Origin: Hymenobacter sp. BT730 | GTDB taxonomy: Bacteria; Bacteroidota; Bacteroidia; Cytophagales; Hymenobacteraceae | Reading direction: 5' to 3' | DNA length: 64,000 nucleotides | Assembly (NCBI RefSeq): GCF_030542105.1 | Contig: NZ_JAUOFB010000003.1 | Span: forward strand, 124,001 to 188,000 | Part shown: one piece after another, positions 42,875-52,530 of the stretch | How the letters are laid out: every line of letters begins with the position of its first letter | Numbering within the stretch: the stretch's first letter is position 1 | Notes under the pieces: generated by a model | What the model saw: the letters and a program-made list of their open reading frames with translations, nothing else | Databases searched by the model: none | What the model was told of the DNA's origin: nothing | Program-made: the position numbers and the translations under genes

Positions 42875-44908
42875 TTGGCCCGCATCCCCAAAGAAACCAT
42901 TGACCAGATTCTGCACCACGCCGACATCGTAGAAGTCGTCGGCGACTTCGTTTCCTTGAAGCGAAAAGGGCAGAATATGTGGGCATGCTGCCCGTTTCAC
43001 CACGAAAAGTCGCCGAGCTTTTCGGTAGCGCCAGCCAAGGGCCTTTATAAGTGCTTTGGCTGCGGCAAGGCCGGCGGCGTGGTGCAGTTTATCATGGATA
43101 TTGAGGGCACCAGCTACGTGGAAGCCCTAAAATACCTGGCTAAAAAGTACGGTATTGACGTTCAGGAGGAAGAAAAAACGCCCGAGCAGCAGCTGGCACA
43201 AAACGATAAGGACTCGCAGTTCATCGTTTCCAACTGGGCCAAGGACCACTACCACAAGCTACTCCTGCACCACGAGGAAGGCCAGAGCATTGGCCTAAGC
43301 TACCTGCGCCAGCGTGGCCTGAACCAGAACACCATCCAAACGTTTGAGCTGGGCTACTCCCTCGACCTCTGGGATGACCTGCTGAAAGCCGCTGAGCGGG
43401 ACGGCTACGACAAAAAATACCTTGAGAAAACCGGCCTTACCATCGTTAAGGAAGACGAGCAGGGTAAGGACACCGGCCGCCGATATGACCGTTTCCGGGG
43501 CCGCGTCATGTTCCCCATTCACAACGTATCGGGGCGCGTGGTGGGCTTTGGCGCGCGCACGCTGAAGGCCAACGACAAAACGGCCAAGTACTTAAACTCG
43601 CCGGAGTCGGAAATCTACCATAAGTCGGATGTGCTCTACGGCCTGTACCAAAGCCGGCAGGCTATTCGTACGGAGGAGCAGTGCTATTTGGTAGAGGGCT
43701 ATTTGGATGTACTGAGCCTGCACCAGGGCGGCATCAAAAACGTGGTAGCCTCCTCAGGTACTTCGCTCACCGAGGGCCAGATCCGCCTGATTAAGCGGTA
43801 TTCTGATAACGTAACGGTGCTGTACGATGGCGACGCGGCCGGCATCCGGGCCTCGCTACGCGGCATTGATATGCTGCTGGAAGGCGGCCTGAATGTGCGC
43901 GTGGTGCTGTTTCCGGACGGCGACGACCCCGACAGCTACATCCGTAAAGTAGGCGACCAGCGCTTTAAAGACCACCTGGAAACCGCCAGCCAGGACTTTA
44001 TCACCTTCAAAACCCAGCTGGTAGCCAAAGAAGCGGCCCACGACCCGGTAAAGAAGGCCGAAGCCATTCGGGAAGTGCTGCAAAGCATTGCCAAAGTGCC
44101 GGACCCCATCAAGCGACAGGTATTTTTGCAGCAAACCAGCAACACCTTCGGCATTGATGAGCAAGTACTTATCACCGAATACAACAAGCTGGTTAAGAAT
44201 GCCACCCAGAAAGCCGTGCCCTCGCCGGGCAGTGCCCCCAGCGGACTAGGTCAACAGCCACCGTCGGCTGCTCCCCGGGCCATGTCACCGGAGGAGGAAG
44301 CCGAAGCGCTGATGTACGGCGCCACGCCCGATGAGCTGGGCGGCATTGCCTCACCCGGGCGCGACGAGATGGAACCCATTGGTGACGTGCTGCAAACCTG
44401 CGAGCGGGAAATTGTGCGTCTGCTGGTACTCTACGCGCCCCAGCCCCTCACCGAGGATGTAGCCGTGGCCCAATACCTGATTGCGCAGCTGGAAGAAACC
44501 CCGCTGCGCACGCCGCTCTACGCCGATGTGCTGCACTGGTGCCAGCAGGAAATGGAGCAGGGCCGCTGGCCCGAAATACGCAACCTCATTCAGCACCACC
44601 GCTCCGATATTCGCGCCCTTATCGGCGACCTGGCTACGGAAAAGCACGAGCTCAGCCCCAACTGGACTACCCACCAGATTCATGTGCCCCGCGAGCTGGA
44701 CCTCATTCAGCAGGCCTGCGACAATGCCATTCTGCGCCTGAAAAAAGAAGTGGTGCAGCGGGAGCTAAACAAGCTGCAGCTGGAATTGCGTCAGGCCCAG
44801 GACCCCGCCGCCGTAGACCGTATTCTGGAAAACCTGATGCTCTACAAGCGCCTGGACAATGAACTGGCCGCCCACCTGGGTACCGTCATTCCGCGCAATA
44901 TTGCGTAG
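42875..44908 (+). CDS. dnaG: DNA primase
   Basis: A 677-residue DnaG, which makes RNA primers at the replication fork. The zinc domain has Cys39, His42, Cys60 and Cys63 (CPFH and CFGC). The TOPRIM core has YLVEGYLDVLSLHQ, then TVLYDGDAAG and DGDDPDSYI as catalytic acidic sites. The C-terminal ~210 residues form the DnaB-interaction domain. The likely start is TTG at 42875 (MARIPKETIDQIL), which fits the family; TTG at 42848 is the longer alternative. No ATG precedes the zinc domain. It is divergent from the Mrp gene. Confidence 0.95.
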   Translation: MARIPKETIDQILHHADIVEVVGDFVSLKRKGQNMWACCPFHHEKSPSFSVAPAKGLYKCFGCGKAGGVVQFIMDIEGTSYVEALKYLAKKYGIDVQEEEKTPEQQLAQNDKDSQFIVSNWAKDHYHKLLLHHEEGQSIGLSYLRQRGLNQNTIQTFELGYSLDLWDDLLKAAERDGYDKKYLEKTGLTIVKEDEQGKDTGRRYDRFRGRVMFPIHNVSGRVVGFGARTLKANDKTAKYLNSPESEIYHKSDVLYGLYQSRQAIRTEEQCYLVEGYLDVLSLHQGGIKNVVASSGTSLTEGQIRLIKRYSDNVTVLYDGDAAGIRASLRGIDMLLEGGLNVRVVLFPDGDDPDSYIRKVGDQRFKDHLETASQDFITFKTQLVAKEAAHDPVKKAEAIREVLQSIAKVPDPIKRQVFLQQTSNTFGIDEQVLITEYNKLVKNATQKAVPSPGSAPSGLGQQPPSAAPRAMSPEEEAEALMYGATPDELGGIASPGRDEMEPIGDVLQTCEREIVRLLVLYAPQPLTEDVAVAQYLIAQLEETPLRTPLYADVLHWCQQEMEQGRWPEIRNLIQHHRSDIRALIGDLATEKHELSPNWTTHQIHVPRELDLIQQACDNAILRLKKEVVQRELNKLQLELRQAQDPAAVDRILENLMLYKRLDNELAAHLGTVIPRNIA

Positions 44909-44934
44909 AAGCGCCACTATCCTAACTTAGCTCT

Positions 44935-45996
44935 GTGCGCCTCAACCAAGTAAAATATACTCCCGTACCCGCTTCTGTGTGGAAGCGGGCCAATCTTAGC
45001 CGGTTTATTGTGGCCCTGGCGCTGGCTGCCCTGAGCCTGTTTATTGGTATTGTGGGGTTTATGTTTTATGGCGGCTACAATGTGGTCGATGCCTTCTACA
45101 TGACCATGATTACGGTGTCCACCGTTGGCTTTGGAGAGCTGCATACCATGGATCAGAGCGGGCGCCTGTTTGTCTCGCTGTATATCTTTTTCAACTTGCT
45201 GGTGGTGGCCTACCTCGTATCGGTACTCACTACTTATATCTTCGACGGCGAGCTGCGTAACATCTTCCATATGTTCAAAACTGATCAGGAAATCCGCAGC
45301 TTCAGCGGGCACGTAATCGTGTGTGGCTTCGGGCGCAACGGCAGTAAGGCCTATCATGAGCTGCGGAGCAACGGTGCCCGCGTGGTTGTCATCGAGCAAA
45401 ATCAGAAGCTGATGCGCGACCGGGTAGAAGCAGGCTTTGGGGCCGTACCTGCCGTGTTTGGCGATGCTACTTCTGATGAAAGTCTGCGCGCCGCCGGCAT
45501 TGAGCGTGCCACTGCCCTCATTACCGCCTTGCCTAAAGATTCCGACAACGTTTTCGTGGCCCTCACTGCCCGTGAGCTAAACCCTAAAATCAAGATTATT
45601 GCCCGCGCCAGCCTGAAATCCAGTGAGGCTAAGTTGCTGCGTGCTGGCGCCGATTCCGTAGTGATGCCCGATGAAATAGGTGGCTCGCATATGGCTAACC
45701 TGGTAGTACGCCCCGAGGTGATTCGGTTTCTGGAAATGATATCAGGACTAGGTCCCGATAAGCTACGCCTGGAAGAGCTGCGCTACGCCGGGGTGCGTCG
45801 GGAATTTCAGGGTAAAAGTATCCGGGAGCTGGACATTCGCTCCCGCAGTGGAGCCACAGTGATAGGCTTAAAGCTGAGCTCCGGAGAGTTTGTGGTAAGC
45901 CCTAGCGCCGATGTGCGTCCTGGCCCCGGCGACGTACTGCTACTCTTAGGAACCGAGGCCCAGATAAAGCTGCTGGAGCAGCAGTTTCTACCCTAA
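44935..45996 (+). CDS. Potassium channel with RCK (TrkA-N/TrkA-C) domains
   Basis: A 353-residue protein with a two-helix pore: first membrane span at about 20-45, pore loop with the filter TVGFGE (in TVSTVGFGELHTM), and second span at about 80-105. A TrkA-N Rossmann domain (HVIVCGFGRNGSKAYHEL, about 122-240) and a TrkA-C domain (about 265-353) follow. The filter reads GFG rather than GYG. It starts with GTG at 44935, 26 bases after the dnaG stop, and may share its transcript. It probably conducts K+ under nucleotide or ligand control. Confidence 0.92.
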   Translation: MRLNQVKYTPVPASVWKRANLSRFIVALALAALSLFIGIVGFMFYGGYNVVDAFYMTMITVSTVGFGELHTMDQSGRLFVSLYIFFNLLVVAYLVSVLTTYIFDGELRNIFHMFKTDQEIRSFSGHVIVCGFGRNGSKAYHELRSNGARVVVIEQNQKLMRDRVEAGFGAVPAVFGDATSDESLRAAGIERATALITALPKDSDNVFVALTARELNPKIKIIARASLKSSEAKLLRAGADSVVMPDEIGGSHMANLVVRPEVIRFLEMISGLGPDKLRLEELRYAGVRREFQGKSIRELDIRSRSGATVIGLKLSSGEFVVSPSADVRPGPGDVLLLLGTEAQIKLLEQQFLP

Positions 45997-46023
45997 AGCC
46001 AGGGCTACTTGCGACGGGAAGTG

Positions 46024-46031
46024 TAGCTTTG
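46024..46031 (+). promoter_or_regulatory. Bacteroidota -7 promoter element (TAGCTTTG)
   Basis: A perfect TAnnTTTG match 44 bases before the GTG start of the glycosyltransferase at 46075. Confidence 0.5.
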
Positions 46032-46074
46032 CAGCCGCAAGAACCCCCGATGTTTCTGCCAGCCGCCTGTCTCC

Positions 46075-47286
46075 GTGCGTATTCTGCAAATCTGTCCGCG
46101 AGTACCGTTCCCCCCGCATGATGGTGGCGCTATTGCCATGTATGATGTGGCTGCCGGCCTGGCCCATGCCGGCCATCAGGTTACCGTACTGGCCATTAAT
46201 ACGCCCAAGCATTATCAGCCAGACCACGTGCTGGCGCATTTGCCCGGCGTGAGTCTGCAAACGGTAGCGGTAGATACCCGCCTCTCTCCCTGGAAAGCGC
46301 TGCGCAATCTGGCTTTGGGACAGGTGCCTTATAACGTAGAGCGGTTTATCAGTCCGGCTTTTGAAGCTGCCTTGCGAGAGCTGCTGCGCAATGGGCAGTT
46401 TGATGTAGTGCAACTGGAGGGCACGTTTGTGGCCTGGTACGTAAATATTGTGCGCGCCGAGGCTCCCAAGACTCCGGTTATATTACGGGCACACAACCTG
46501 GAGCACGGCATCTGGCAGATGCTGGCCAGTCGGGAAACCAACCCGGTTAAGCGTTGGTATCTCAGCCATCTGGCTACCGGCCTGCGCACCTTTGAGCAGG
46601 ACTACCTGCCGCGTTTTGACGCCATTGCCGCCATAACCGAGCCCGACCAGCGCCGACTCCGGGAACTGAACTGCCAGGAGCCGGTGGTATTTATTCCGGC
46701 CGGAGTAGACTTGCAGCGGTTTCAGCGCAACCCTGGCATCCATGCTCAGCCGCGGACGTTATTCATGATCAGTTCCCTGAACTGGCTGCCCAATCAGGAA
46801 GGGCTGGATTGGTTTCTTAGCCAAGTGTGGCCCCGTATTTCCGACCGGCTGCCCGATTTGGAACTGCACCTGGCTGGCAAAGACATGCCCCCTCGCTATC
46901 AACAGTTACGGCTGCCCCGCGTAGTGGTGCACGGCTTTGTTGACTCGGCCGCCGAGTTTATGCAACAGTATGAACTGATGCTGGTGCCGCTGCTTTCCGG
47001 AGGCGGTATGCGCGTCAAAATCATTGAAGGCATGGCCTTGGGGAAGTGCATTCTAAGCACTGGCGTGGGGTCCGAAGGTATTTATTGTCAAAACAACAAA
47101 GACATTATTCTTTGCGACGACCCCGAAGAATGGGCGGAGCGTATTGAGCGGTATTACCACGGCGAGCTGTGTCATGATAAGCTGGGCGAGGAAGCTGCCG
47201 CAACCATAAAGCGCCTGTATGATAACCGCCGGATAATTGAGAAATTCGAGGAGTTGTACCGCTCGCTAAGCCTGCAGCCCGCATGA
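46075..47286 (+). CDS. Glycosyltransferase family 4 protein
   Basis: A 403-residue GT-B glycosyltransferase. The N-terminal part has CPRVPFPPHDGGAIAMYDVA, and the C-terminal glycosyl transferases group 1 domain has VFIPAGVDLQRFQ, the acceptor region VVHGFVDSAAEFMQQY and VPLLSGGGMRVKIIEGMALGK. The sugar and acceptor are unknown. It starts with GTG and overlaps the next glycosyltransferase by 4 bases (ATGA), so the two form an operon and probably act on the same glycan. Confidence 0.9.
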   Translation: MRILQICPRVPFPPHDGGAIAMYDVAAGLAHAGHQVTVLAINTPKHYQPDHVLAHLPGVSLQTVAVDTRLSPWKALRNLALGQVPYNVERFISPAFEAALRELLRNGQFDVVQLEGTFVAWYVNIVRAEAPKTPVILRAHNLEHGIWQMLASRETNPVKRWYLSHLATGLRTFEQDYLPRFDAIAAITEPDQRRLRELNCQEPVVFIPAGVDLQRFQRNPGIHAQPRTLFMISSLNWLPNQEGLDWFLSQVWPRISDRLPDLELHLAGKDMPPRYQQLRLPRVVVHGFVDSAAEFMQQYELMLVPLLSGGGMRVKIIEGMALGKCILSTGVGSEGIYCQNNKDIILCDDPEEWAERIERYYHGELCHDKLGEEAAATIKRLYDNRRIIEKFEELYRSLSLQPA

Positions 47287-48482
47287 TGAGCACTGTGGCC
47301 GCCATAGTTTTCTGGCTGAGCCTGCTGCTGGTTGCGCACACCTACGTGCTGTTCCCCTGGCTTTTGGCACTGCGGGCGCGGGGCCGTCTTCAAAATGCCC
47401 AGGTGTATCCGGTCCACACTGATGACCTGCCGGCAGTTGATATCCTACTAGCCGTACACAACGAAGAGCAGGTTATCGAAGAAAAAATCCACTCGACCCT
47501 GGCTAGCACATACCCGCTGGACAAGCTCACCTTTTATATTGGGTCCGATAACTCCACTGACCGTACCCATGCTTTTGTGGAGCGCCTGCAGCAGGAGTAC
47601 TCCCAAATTCGGTTCCGGCCTTTTCTGCAGCGTACCGGCAAACCCGGCGTGATGGAGGCCCTTTCCCGGGAAGCTACCGCGCCGGTATTAGTCCTCACGG
47701 ATGCTAACGTGTTTTTTGCGCCCGATACACTGTATCAACTGGTAAAACATTTCCAAAATCCCGCTATTGGGCTGGTAGGCGGAAACATCCTGAATCCCGA
47801 ACATCGGGCTGAAGGAATTTCAGGACAGGAAAAAGCATATCTGGAGCGCGAAAACCTGATTAAATATCAGGAAGGCATTTTATGGGGGACCATGATAGGC
47901 GCCTTTGGTGGCTGTTTTGCGGTTCGCCGCGCGGCCTATCATCCAGCCCCGGCTCATTTCCTCGTCGATGACTTTTATATCTCCATGGCGGTGCTGCGTG
48001 ATGGGTATCAGGCCATCCATGAGCTGCAGGCCGTGTGCTATGAAGATGTGTCGGATAAGCTGCCGGAGGAGTTTCGGCGCAAAGCCCGCATATCAGCGGG
48101 TAATTTTCAAAACCTGAGCGTTTTTGGGGAGCTGCTCTGGCCCTTGTGGTCAGGGCGAGCCTATGCTTTCTGGTCGCACAAGGTGCTGCGCTGGCTTACC
48201 CCTTTGTTTCTGCTCCTGATGCTGGCCGCCAACTTCGTGTTGGTGGTGCAGGGTGGCAGCTGGTTCTACTGGCTTACACTACTAGGCCAATTAGGCCTGC
48301 CCCTGCTCATGGCAGTTGACTGGCTGCTACGGCAAGCGGGTTGGCATAACCGCCTATTGCGCTTTGTAACGCACTTTTATAGCATGAATGCGGCCTTGTT
48401 GGTGGGCTTCTGGCGTTTTATGCGGGGAGTGAAAAGCACGGTTTGGCAGCCCACCCAGCGCTTTCAGCAAGCCGGTAGATAG
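47283..48482 (+). CDS. Glycosyltransferase family 2, membrane-attached
   Basis: A 399-residue GT-A enzyme of the cellulose synthase/CESA-like GT2 group. An N-terminal membrane helix (about 5-30) precedes the catalytic domain: VDILLAVHNEEQVIEEKI, SDNSTDRTHAF, and LTDANVFFAP with the DxD-like acid. The C-terminus holds three to four transmembrane helices (about 285-370). It is co-translated with the GT4 gene upstream. The product is likely a surface polysaccharide precursor. Confidence 0.9.
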   Translation: MMSTVAAIVFWLSLLLVAHTYVLFPWLLALRARGRLQNAQVYPVHTDDLPAVDILLAVHNEEQVIEEKIHSTLASTYPLDKLTFYIGSDNSTDRTHAFVERLQQEYSQIRFRPFLQRTGKPGVMEALSREATAPVLVLTDANVFFAPDTLYQLVKHFQNPAIGLVGGNILNPEHRAEGISGQEKAYLERENLIKYQEGILWGTMIGAFGGCFAVRRAAYHPAPAHFLVDDFYISMAVLRDGYQAIHELQAVCYEDVSDKLPEEFRRKARISAGNFQNLSVFGELLWPLWSGRAYAFWSHKVLRWLTPLFLLLMLAANFVLVVQGGSWFYWLTLLGQLGLPLLMAVDWLLRQAGWHNRLLRFVTHFYSMNAALLVGFWRFMRGVKSTVWQPTQRFQQAGR

Positions 48483-48584
48483 GCGAATAGCGGAAGCAAA
48501 AAGTGGATGGTTTGGGGTTTGAAGTACTGTAAGCGTAATATCTCATCTTCTCACTATTTCATTCACTACCCATTTCACCTTTCG

Positions 48585-48592
48585 TAACTTCG
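48585..48592 (+). promoter_or_regulatory. Possible -7 element (TAACTTCG) of ribBA
   Basis: One mismatch to TAnnTTTG, 62 bases upstream of ribBA. The 170-base leader shows no FMN riboswitch-like conserved stretches. Confidence 0.35.
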
Positions 48593-48653
48593 CGCCGCCG
48601 TTACGGTTTACACTCCGGGCGCGCCTTTCCTTTTCCCGCCCAATTCAGCCAGT

Positions 48654-49868
48654 ATGCTTGATTCGATTGAAGATGCCATTGCCGACATCCGCGCCGGTAA
48701 AGTGGTAATTGTAGTAGACGACGAAGACCGTGAAAACGAAGGCGACTTTATCTGCGCAGCGCGCTGCGCCACGCCTGAAATTGTGAATTTCATGGCTACC
48801 CACGGCCGTGGCCTGGTATGTGCCCCACTGCTGGAAGACCGTTGCGAACAGCTGGGCCTGGAGCTGATGGTAGGCCGCAACACTGCCCTGCACGCCACCC
48901 CCTTCACGGTTTCTATTGACCTCCTGAAAAACGGGGTAACCACTGGCATTTCTGCCTCTGACCGCAGCAAAACCATCCTGGCCCTCATTGACCCCGAAAC
49001 CAAGCCCGAGGAATTGGGCAAGCCAGGTCATATTTTCCCTTTAAAAGCCCGCAAAGAAGGCGTACTGCGCCGTGCTGGCCACACCGAGGCTGCTGTAGAC
49101 CTGGCCCGTTTGGCTGGGTTTGAGCCAGCTGGGGTACTGGTGGAGATTCTGAAGGAAGATGGTGAAATGGCCCGCCTGCCGGAACTGCAGGAGGTAGCCA
49201 AAAAGTGGGACCTCAAGCTGATTTCGGTGCAGGACCTCATCAAGTACCGCCTTGAAAAGGAAAGCCTCATCACCCGCGAAATTTCCGTGCAGCTGCCAAC
49301 CGAGTGGGGCGAGTTTGACTTGTATGCCTATACGCAGCGCTCCAATGGTGCCCAGCATCTGGCGCTGGTAAAAGGCGACCTGACGCCCGGCGAGCCAGTG
49401 TTGGTGCGGGTGCACTCCAGCTGCGTCACCGGCGACATCTTTGGGTCATGCCGCTGTGACTGTGGCCCCCAGCTGCACCATGCTATGCAGCAGATTGAGC
49501 GCGCTGGTAAAGGAGTACTGGTATACATGAATCAGGAAGGCCGCGGCATTGGTTTGCTTAATAAGCTGAAAGCCTACAAACTGCAGGAGCAGGGCCGCGA
49601 CACCGTGGAAGCTAACCTGGAGCTGGGCTTTGGTATGGATGAGCGCGACTATGGCGTGGGTGCGCAAATCCTGCGAGACTTAGGCATCAGCAAAATGCAC
49701 CTGCTCACCAACAACCCCCGCAAGCGTACCGGTCTTATCGGCTACGGCCTGGAAATAGTGGATACTGTGCCCATCGAAATAATCCCGAACGAGCACAACG
49801 AGCGTTACCTCACCACTAAGCGCGATAAGCTGGGTCATACCATTTTAAGCAAGCTGCGGCCGGCTTAA
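48654..49868 (+). CDS. ribBA: Bifunctional DHBP synthase / GTP cyclohydrolase II
   Basis: A 404-residue RibBA catalysing the two first steps of riboflavin synthesis. The N-terminal ~200 residues are DHBP synthase ([43 protein letters not shown]). The C-terminal half is GTP cyclohydrolase II with the zinc cysteines in [17 protein letters not shown] and the catalytic region [14 protein letters not shown]. It is a single gene; no other rib gene is nearby. Confidence 0.96.
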   Translation: MLDSIEDAIADIRAGKVVIVVDDEDRENEGDFICAARCATPEIVNFMATHGRGLVCAPLLEDRCEQLGLELMVGRNTALHATPFTVSIDLLKNGVTTGISASDRSKTILALIDPETKPEELGKPGHIFPLKARKEGVLRRAGHTEAAVDLARLAGFEPAGVLVEILKEDGEMARLPELQEVAKKWDLKLISVQDLIKYRLEKESLITREISVQLPTEWGEFDLYAYTQRSNGAQHLALVKGDLTPGEPVLVRVHSSCVTGDIFGSCRCDCGPQLHHAMQQIERAGKGVLVYMNQEGRGIGLLNKLKAYKLQEQGRDTVEANLELGFGMDERDYGVGAQILRDLGISKMHLLTNNPRKRTGLIGYGLEIVDTVPIEIIPNEHNERYLTTKRDKLGHTILSKLRPA

Positions 49869-49887
49869 TGCCGGATTTTACCCGGTG

Positions 49888-49936
49888 CATAGTCCTAGGA
49901 ATTATGGGTTCAAATCCATAAATTTCTAGGACTATG
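49888..49936 (+). promoter_or_regulatory. Long hairpin sequestering a start codon
   Basis: The left arm 49888-49907 pairs with the right arm 49916-49936 (20 pairs, one G-U, one bulge at 49920) around an 8-base loop. The ATG of the next gene is 49934-49936, the very base of the stem. There is no U run after it, so it is not a terminator; it may control translation initiation. Confidence 0.55.
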
Positions 49937-50737
49937 GCTTTTAAAAGACCAGGCTTTTCTGGATTACTGATAGGTGGATTGCTGGCCCTGATAGCTCCGT
50001 TCGCACAGGCGCAGCGAAGCTTTGTACAGCAGTTTGCGGGTGCTACTGTGCTGCTGGCTAATGGCGACACCATACGGGGCCCCTTGATTATCCATCGAAG
50101 CGAGGATGTTATCCGCATCACCATGCCGGATCAATCTGTCAGCACTTTGTCGCCGGTGGCAGTGAAGGCATTTGCTGTGAAAGGAGAAGTTGGGAATAAC
50201 CTGCCCGACTACCGCTACGATGATTTTTACAATGCCCGAAACGGCTACTTCTATGGAAGCCCGCCGCTGTATACCCCGTCGGTTCCTATGCGCCGGAACC
50301 AGCGGGACACTACCCGCGTGCGCGTGTTTCGCACCTACCGCTGGAACCGCGACCAGGATTATTCGGATTTTAAGTCGCCGGGCTTCTTCGAGCAGCTAAG
50401 TGCCGGCCCCACGCATTTGCTGCGCCGCCAGCAGCTGGTAGAGCACACTGTTACCGATCCGTATAACCGGGGCATGTATCATGGACTGTACGGTACCCCA
50501 GGTGCGCGCTATGGATATCAGACCGATACTAAAGACCTGCTCTACTTAGGTACAGCGCAGGGCGAAATAGTGCCCCTGCGTAACCCTAAAAAGGACCTGC
50601 TGAATTTCTTTCGGGCCAACAGCCGCAGCATAGAGCAATATGCCAAAGTGCACAAGCTTAACTTTAGCAATGTGCAGGAGCTGGCCTATATCGTGAACTA
50701 TGCCAACTCTCTGCAAAGTCCGCCAGCCGCACCATAA
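49934..50737 (+). CDS. Exported hypothetical protein
   Basis: A 267-residue protein with a signal peptide (MAFKRPGFSGLLIGGLLALIAPFAQA, cleavage after AQA). The next ~70 residues (VLLANGDTIRGPLIIHRSEDVIRITMPDQS) look like a small beta-rich domain. A Tyr/Asp/Arg-rich middle (DYRYDDFYNARNGYFYG) and a C-terminal helical end follow. I do not recognise a family. Its start codon lies in the long hairpin just described. It ends 11 bases before the convergent ABC permease gene. Confidence 0.68.
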   Translation: MAFKRPGFSGLLIGGLLALIAPFAQAQRSFVQQFAGATVLLANGDTIRGPLIIHRSEDVIRITMPDQSVSTLSPVAVKAFAVKGEVGNNLPDYRYDDFYNARNGYFYGSPPLYTPSVPMRRNQRDTTRVRVFRTYRWNRDQDYSDFKSPGFFEQLSAGPTHLLRRQQLVEHTVTDPYNRGMYHGLYGTPGARYGYQTDTKDLLYLGTAQGEIVPLRNPKKDLLNFFRANSRSIEQYAKVHKLNFSNVQELAYIVNYANSLQSPPAAP

Positions 50738-50747
50738 GGAGTATTTT

Positions 50748-51515
50748 CTACAAATCCCGGTTGCGAAGCAGCAGATAACTCAGGCCCCAGAATATAGCAA
50801 TGTAGCCCAGGGCAAAGGGTACTGCCTGCGCAGGGGTGAGGGCGCCCGTAGGACCCGTAACGGTGTTCAGCAGCTCCTGGCCGGGAGTAGGGGTAAGGCT
50901 GCCCAGCAGCTTGGCCGGAAAGTAGCGGTCCAGCTCATCGGGGAGCTGCGAGCGGAGAAGTGGCTCGGCAATCCACATATACACCAGGAAGGAAATGATA
51001 GCCGGGCCGCTTTTACGCACCAAAAAAGCCAGTAGCGCCGCGATGCTTAGGTAGCCGAGGGCCTGCAGGGCATAAAGTGCCACCGCACCCAGATCGGCGG
51101 TAATAGCGCCCGGCGCGGGCTGTGGACCGCGGGTCAGCCCAAAATACAAGCCCACTGTCAGGACCACAACCGTTGCATACAACACTAACGCAACGGCCAC
51201 GCCCAGCTTGGCCTGTACCAGCTCGGCACGGGAAAGCCCATCGATTACCTGCTGGCGAAAGGTGCGAAACTGAAACTCATCAGTTATGAGAATGATGAGC
51301 AGAATACCGAGAAGCAAATTGAAGTAGCTGGCCACATAGCCCAGCCGGCTCCAAAGCTCCGGAAAGGCATATAGTGTATTGCCGACCGGCCGCCCGTTTA
51401 TTACGGTGCCGCCGCTCATGGCTACGAAGCCGGTTAAAAGCAAAGCAAAAAGCAGGAGGATAATCCAGACGGTACGGTAGGGAAGGAATTTGCGGAGTTC
51501 AGCGCGAAAAAGCAC
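50748..51515 (-). CDS. ABC transporter permease
   Basis: A 255-residue protein with about six hydrophobic helices (first at about 16-36, then from about 60, 105, 150, 175 and 235). It is the ABC2-type membrane subunit that works with the ATPase encoded immediately upstream on the minus strand (25 bases between). The substrate is unknown; the family often exports peptides, drugs or lipid-linked compounds. Confidence 0.87.
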   Translation of the reverse strand: MLFRAELRKFLPYRTVWIILLLFALLLTGFVAMSGGTVINGRPVGNTLYAFPELWSRLGYVASYFNLLLGILLIILITDEFQFRTFRQQVIDGLSRAELVQAKLGVAVALVLYATVVVLTVGLYFGLTRGPQPAPGAITADLGAVALYALQALGYLSIAALLAFLVRKSGPAIISFLVYMWIAEPLLRSQLPDELDRYFPAKLLGSLTPTPGQELLNTVTGPTGALTPAQAVPFALGYIAIFWGLSYLLLRNRDL

Positions 51516-51540
51516 AGCAGTTGGAATTGAGGTAGAAGAA

Positions 51541-52443
51541 TTACTGAGCCTGCGTGAGAGCTAAAAATTGGGTTTCCAGGCTCCGCTGGCGCATCTCTAA
51601 GCCAGCCAATACTATTCCCCGCTCAAACAGCGCCTTATTAAGCGCGGCAGGGTCGTAGCCTTCAGCCAGTTGGGCGCTCAGGCGGCCATCGGACTCCGTT
51701 TGTACGTCCGTAACCCAGGGGAATTGCCCAAGGGCTTGCTGTAGCGTAGCGGCAGTTGTAGTAGCAGATGGCCGTAGCAGGACCCGGTCGGTGGTAGCCA
51801 GGATGTCGGATACCCGGCCAGCAGCCCGTAGTTCGCCCCGGTGCAGCACGGCTACGTGCGTGCATATCTTTTCAATTTCATCCAGCAGATGGCTGGCAAT
51901 GATGATAGTTTTACCTTCAGCTGCCAGCCGTTGAATGAGCGTGCGCACTTCCGCAATGCCCTGCGGATCAAGACCGTTGGTGGGCTCATCCAGTACCAGT
52001 ACACTTGGCTTGCTGAGCAGGGTAGAAGCCAGTGCCAGACGCTGCTTCATGCCCAGGGAATACGTGGAAAACGCATCATGCTGGCGCGCCAGCAGCCCTA
52101 CTACCTCCAGGGCATCCTCAATGGCCTGGTCATCGGCCTGCTTCACCGCTGCTACTACCCGCAAATTCTGGCGGGCGGAAAGGTAGGGGAAGAAGTTTGG
52201 GGTTTCCAGCATGGCGCCTACCCGCCGCTTACTGTCTGACGATATGGGCTGACCAAACCACCGTATCGTGCCACCCGAAGCGTTAAGAACCCCCAATGCC
52301 ATGCCCAGGGTGGTGGTTTTGCCACTGCCATTGGGCCCCAGCAAGCCATAAACACTGCCCTCTTCTACCGTCAGGGTGAGCCCGCGCAACGCCTGAGTGC
52401 TGCCGTAGTGTTTCGAGAGATTATTTAATTCGAGAACAGCCAT
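51541..52443 (-). CDS. ABC transporter ATP-binding protein
   Basis: A 300-residue ABC2-type ATPase. Walker A is GPNGSGKTT (about 36-44), the signature is YSLGMKQRLALASTLL, Walker B is SVLVLDEPTNGLDPQG, and the switch His is in IIASHLLDEIEKICTHVAVL. The C-terminal ~75 residues are an extra domain. It is paired with the downstream permease. The ATG at 52443 is the family start; the longer frame to 52500 begins with an unconvincing leader. Confidence 0.92.
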   Translation of the reverse strand: MAVLELNNLSKHYGSTQALRGLTLTVEEGSVYGLLGPNGSGKTTTLGMALGVLNASGGTIRWFGQPISSDSKRRVGAMLETPNFFPYLSARQNLRVVAAVKQADDQAIEDALEVVGLLARQHDAFSTYSLGMKQRLALASTLLSKPSVLVLDEPTNGLDPQGIAEVRTLIQRLAAEGKTIIIASHLLDEIEKICTHVAVLHRGELRAAGRVSDILATTDRVLLRPSATTTAATLQQALGQFPWVTDVQTESDGRLSAQLAEGYDPAALNKALFERGIVLAGLEMRQRSLETQFLALTQAQ

Positions 52444-52530
52444 TCTTTTAGATGCGAATCGGAAGTGAATATGGGTGCCATGCTCCGACAAGCTCGACAT
52501 GGCGGGTGATTATGAAAAATTAAACCTAAA

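Noticed and set aside
48483-48653. FMN riboswitch before ribBA
   Set aside because: The leader shows none of the conserved FMN aptamer stretches, and a simple weak promoter is enough to explain it.
49901-49920. tRNA T-arm-like GGTTCAAATCC
   Set aside because: The T-stem does not pair in tRNA register, and no anticodon or D-arm is present; the segment is the loop of the long hairpin.
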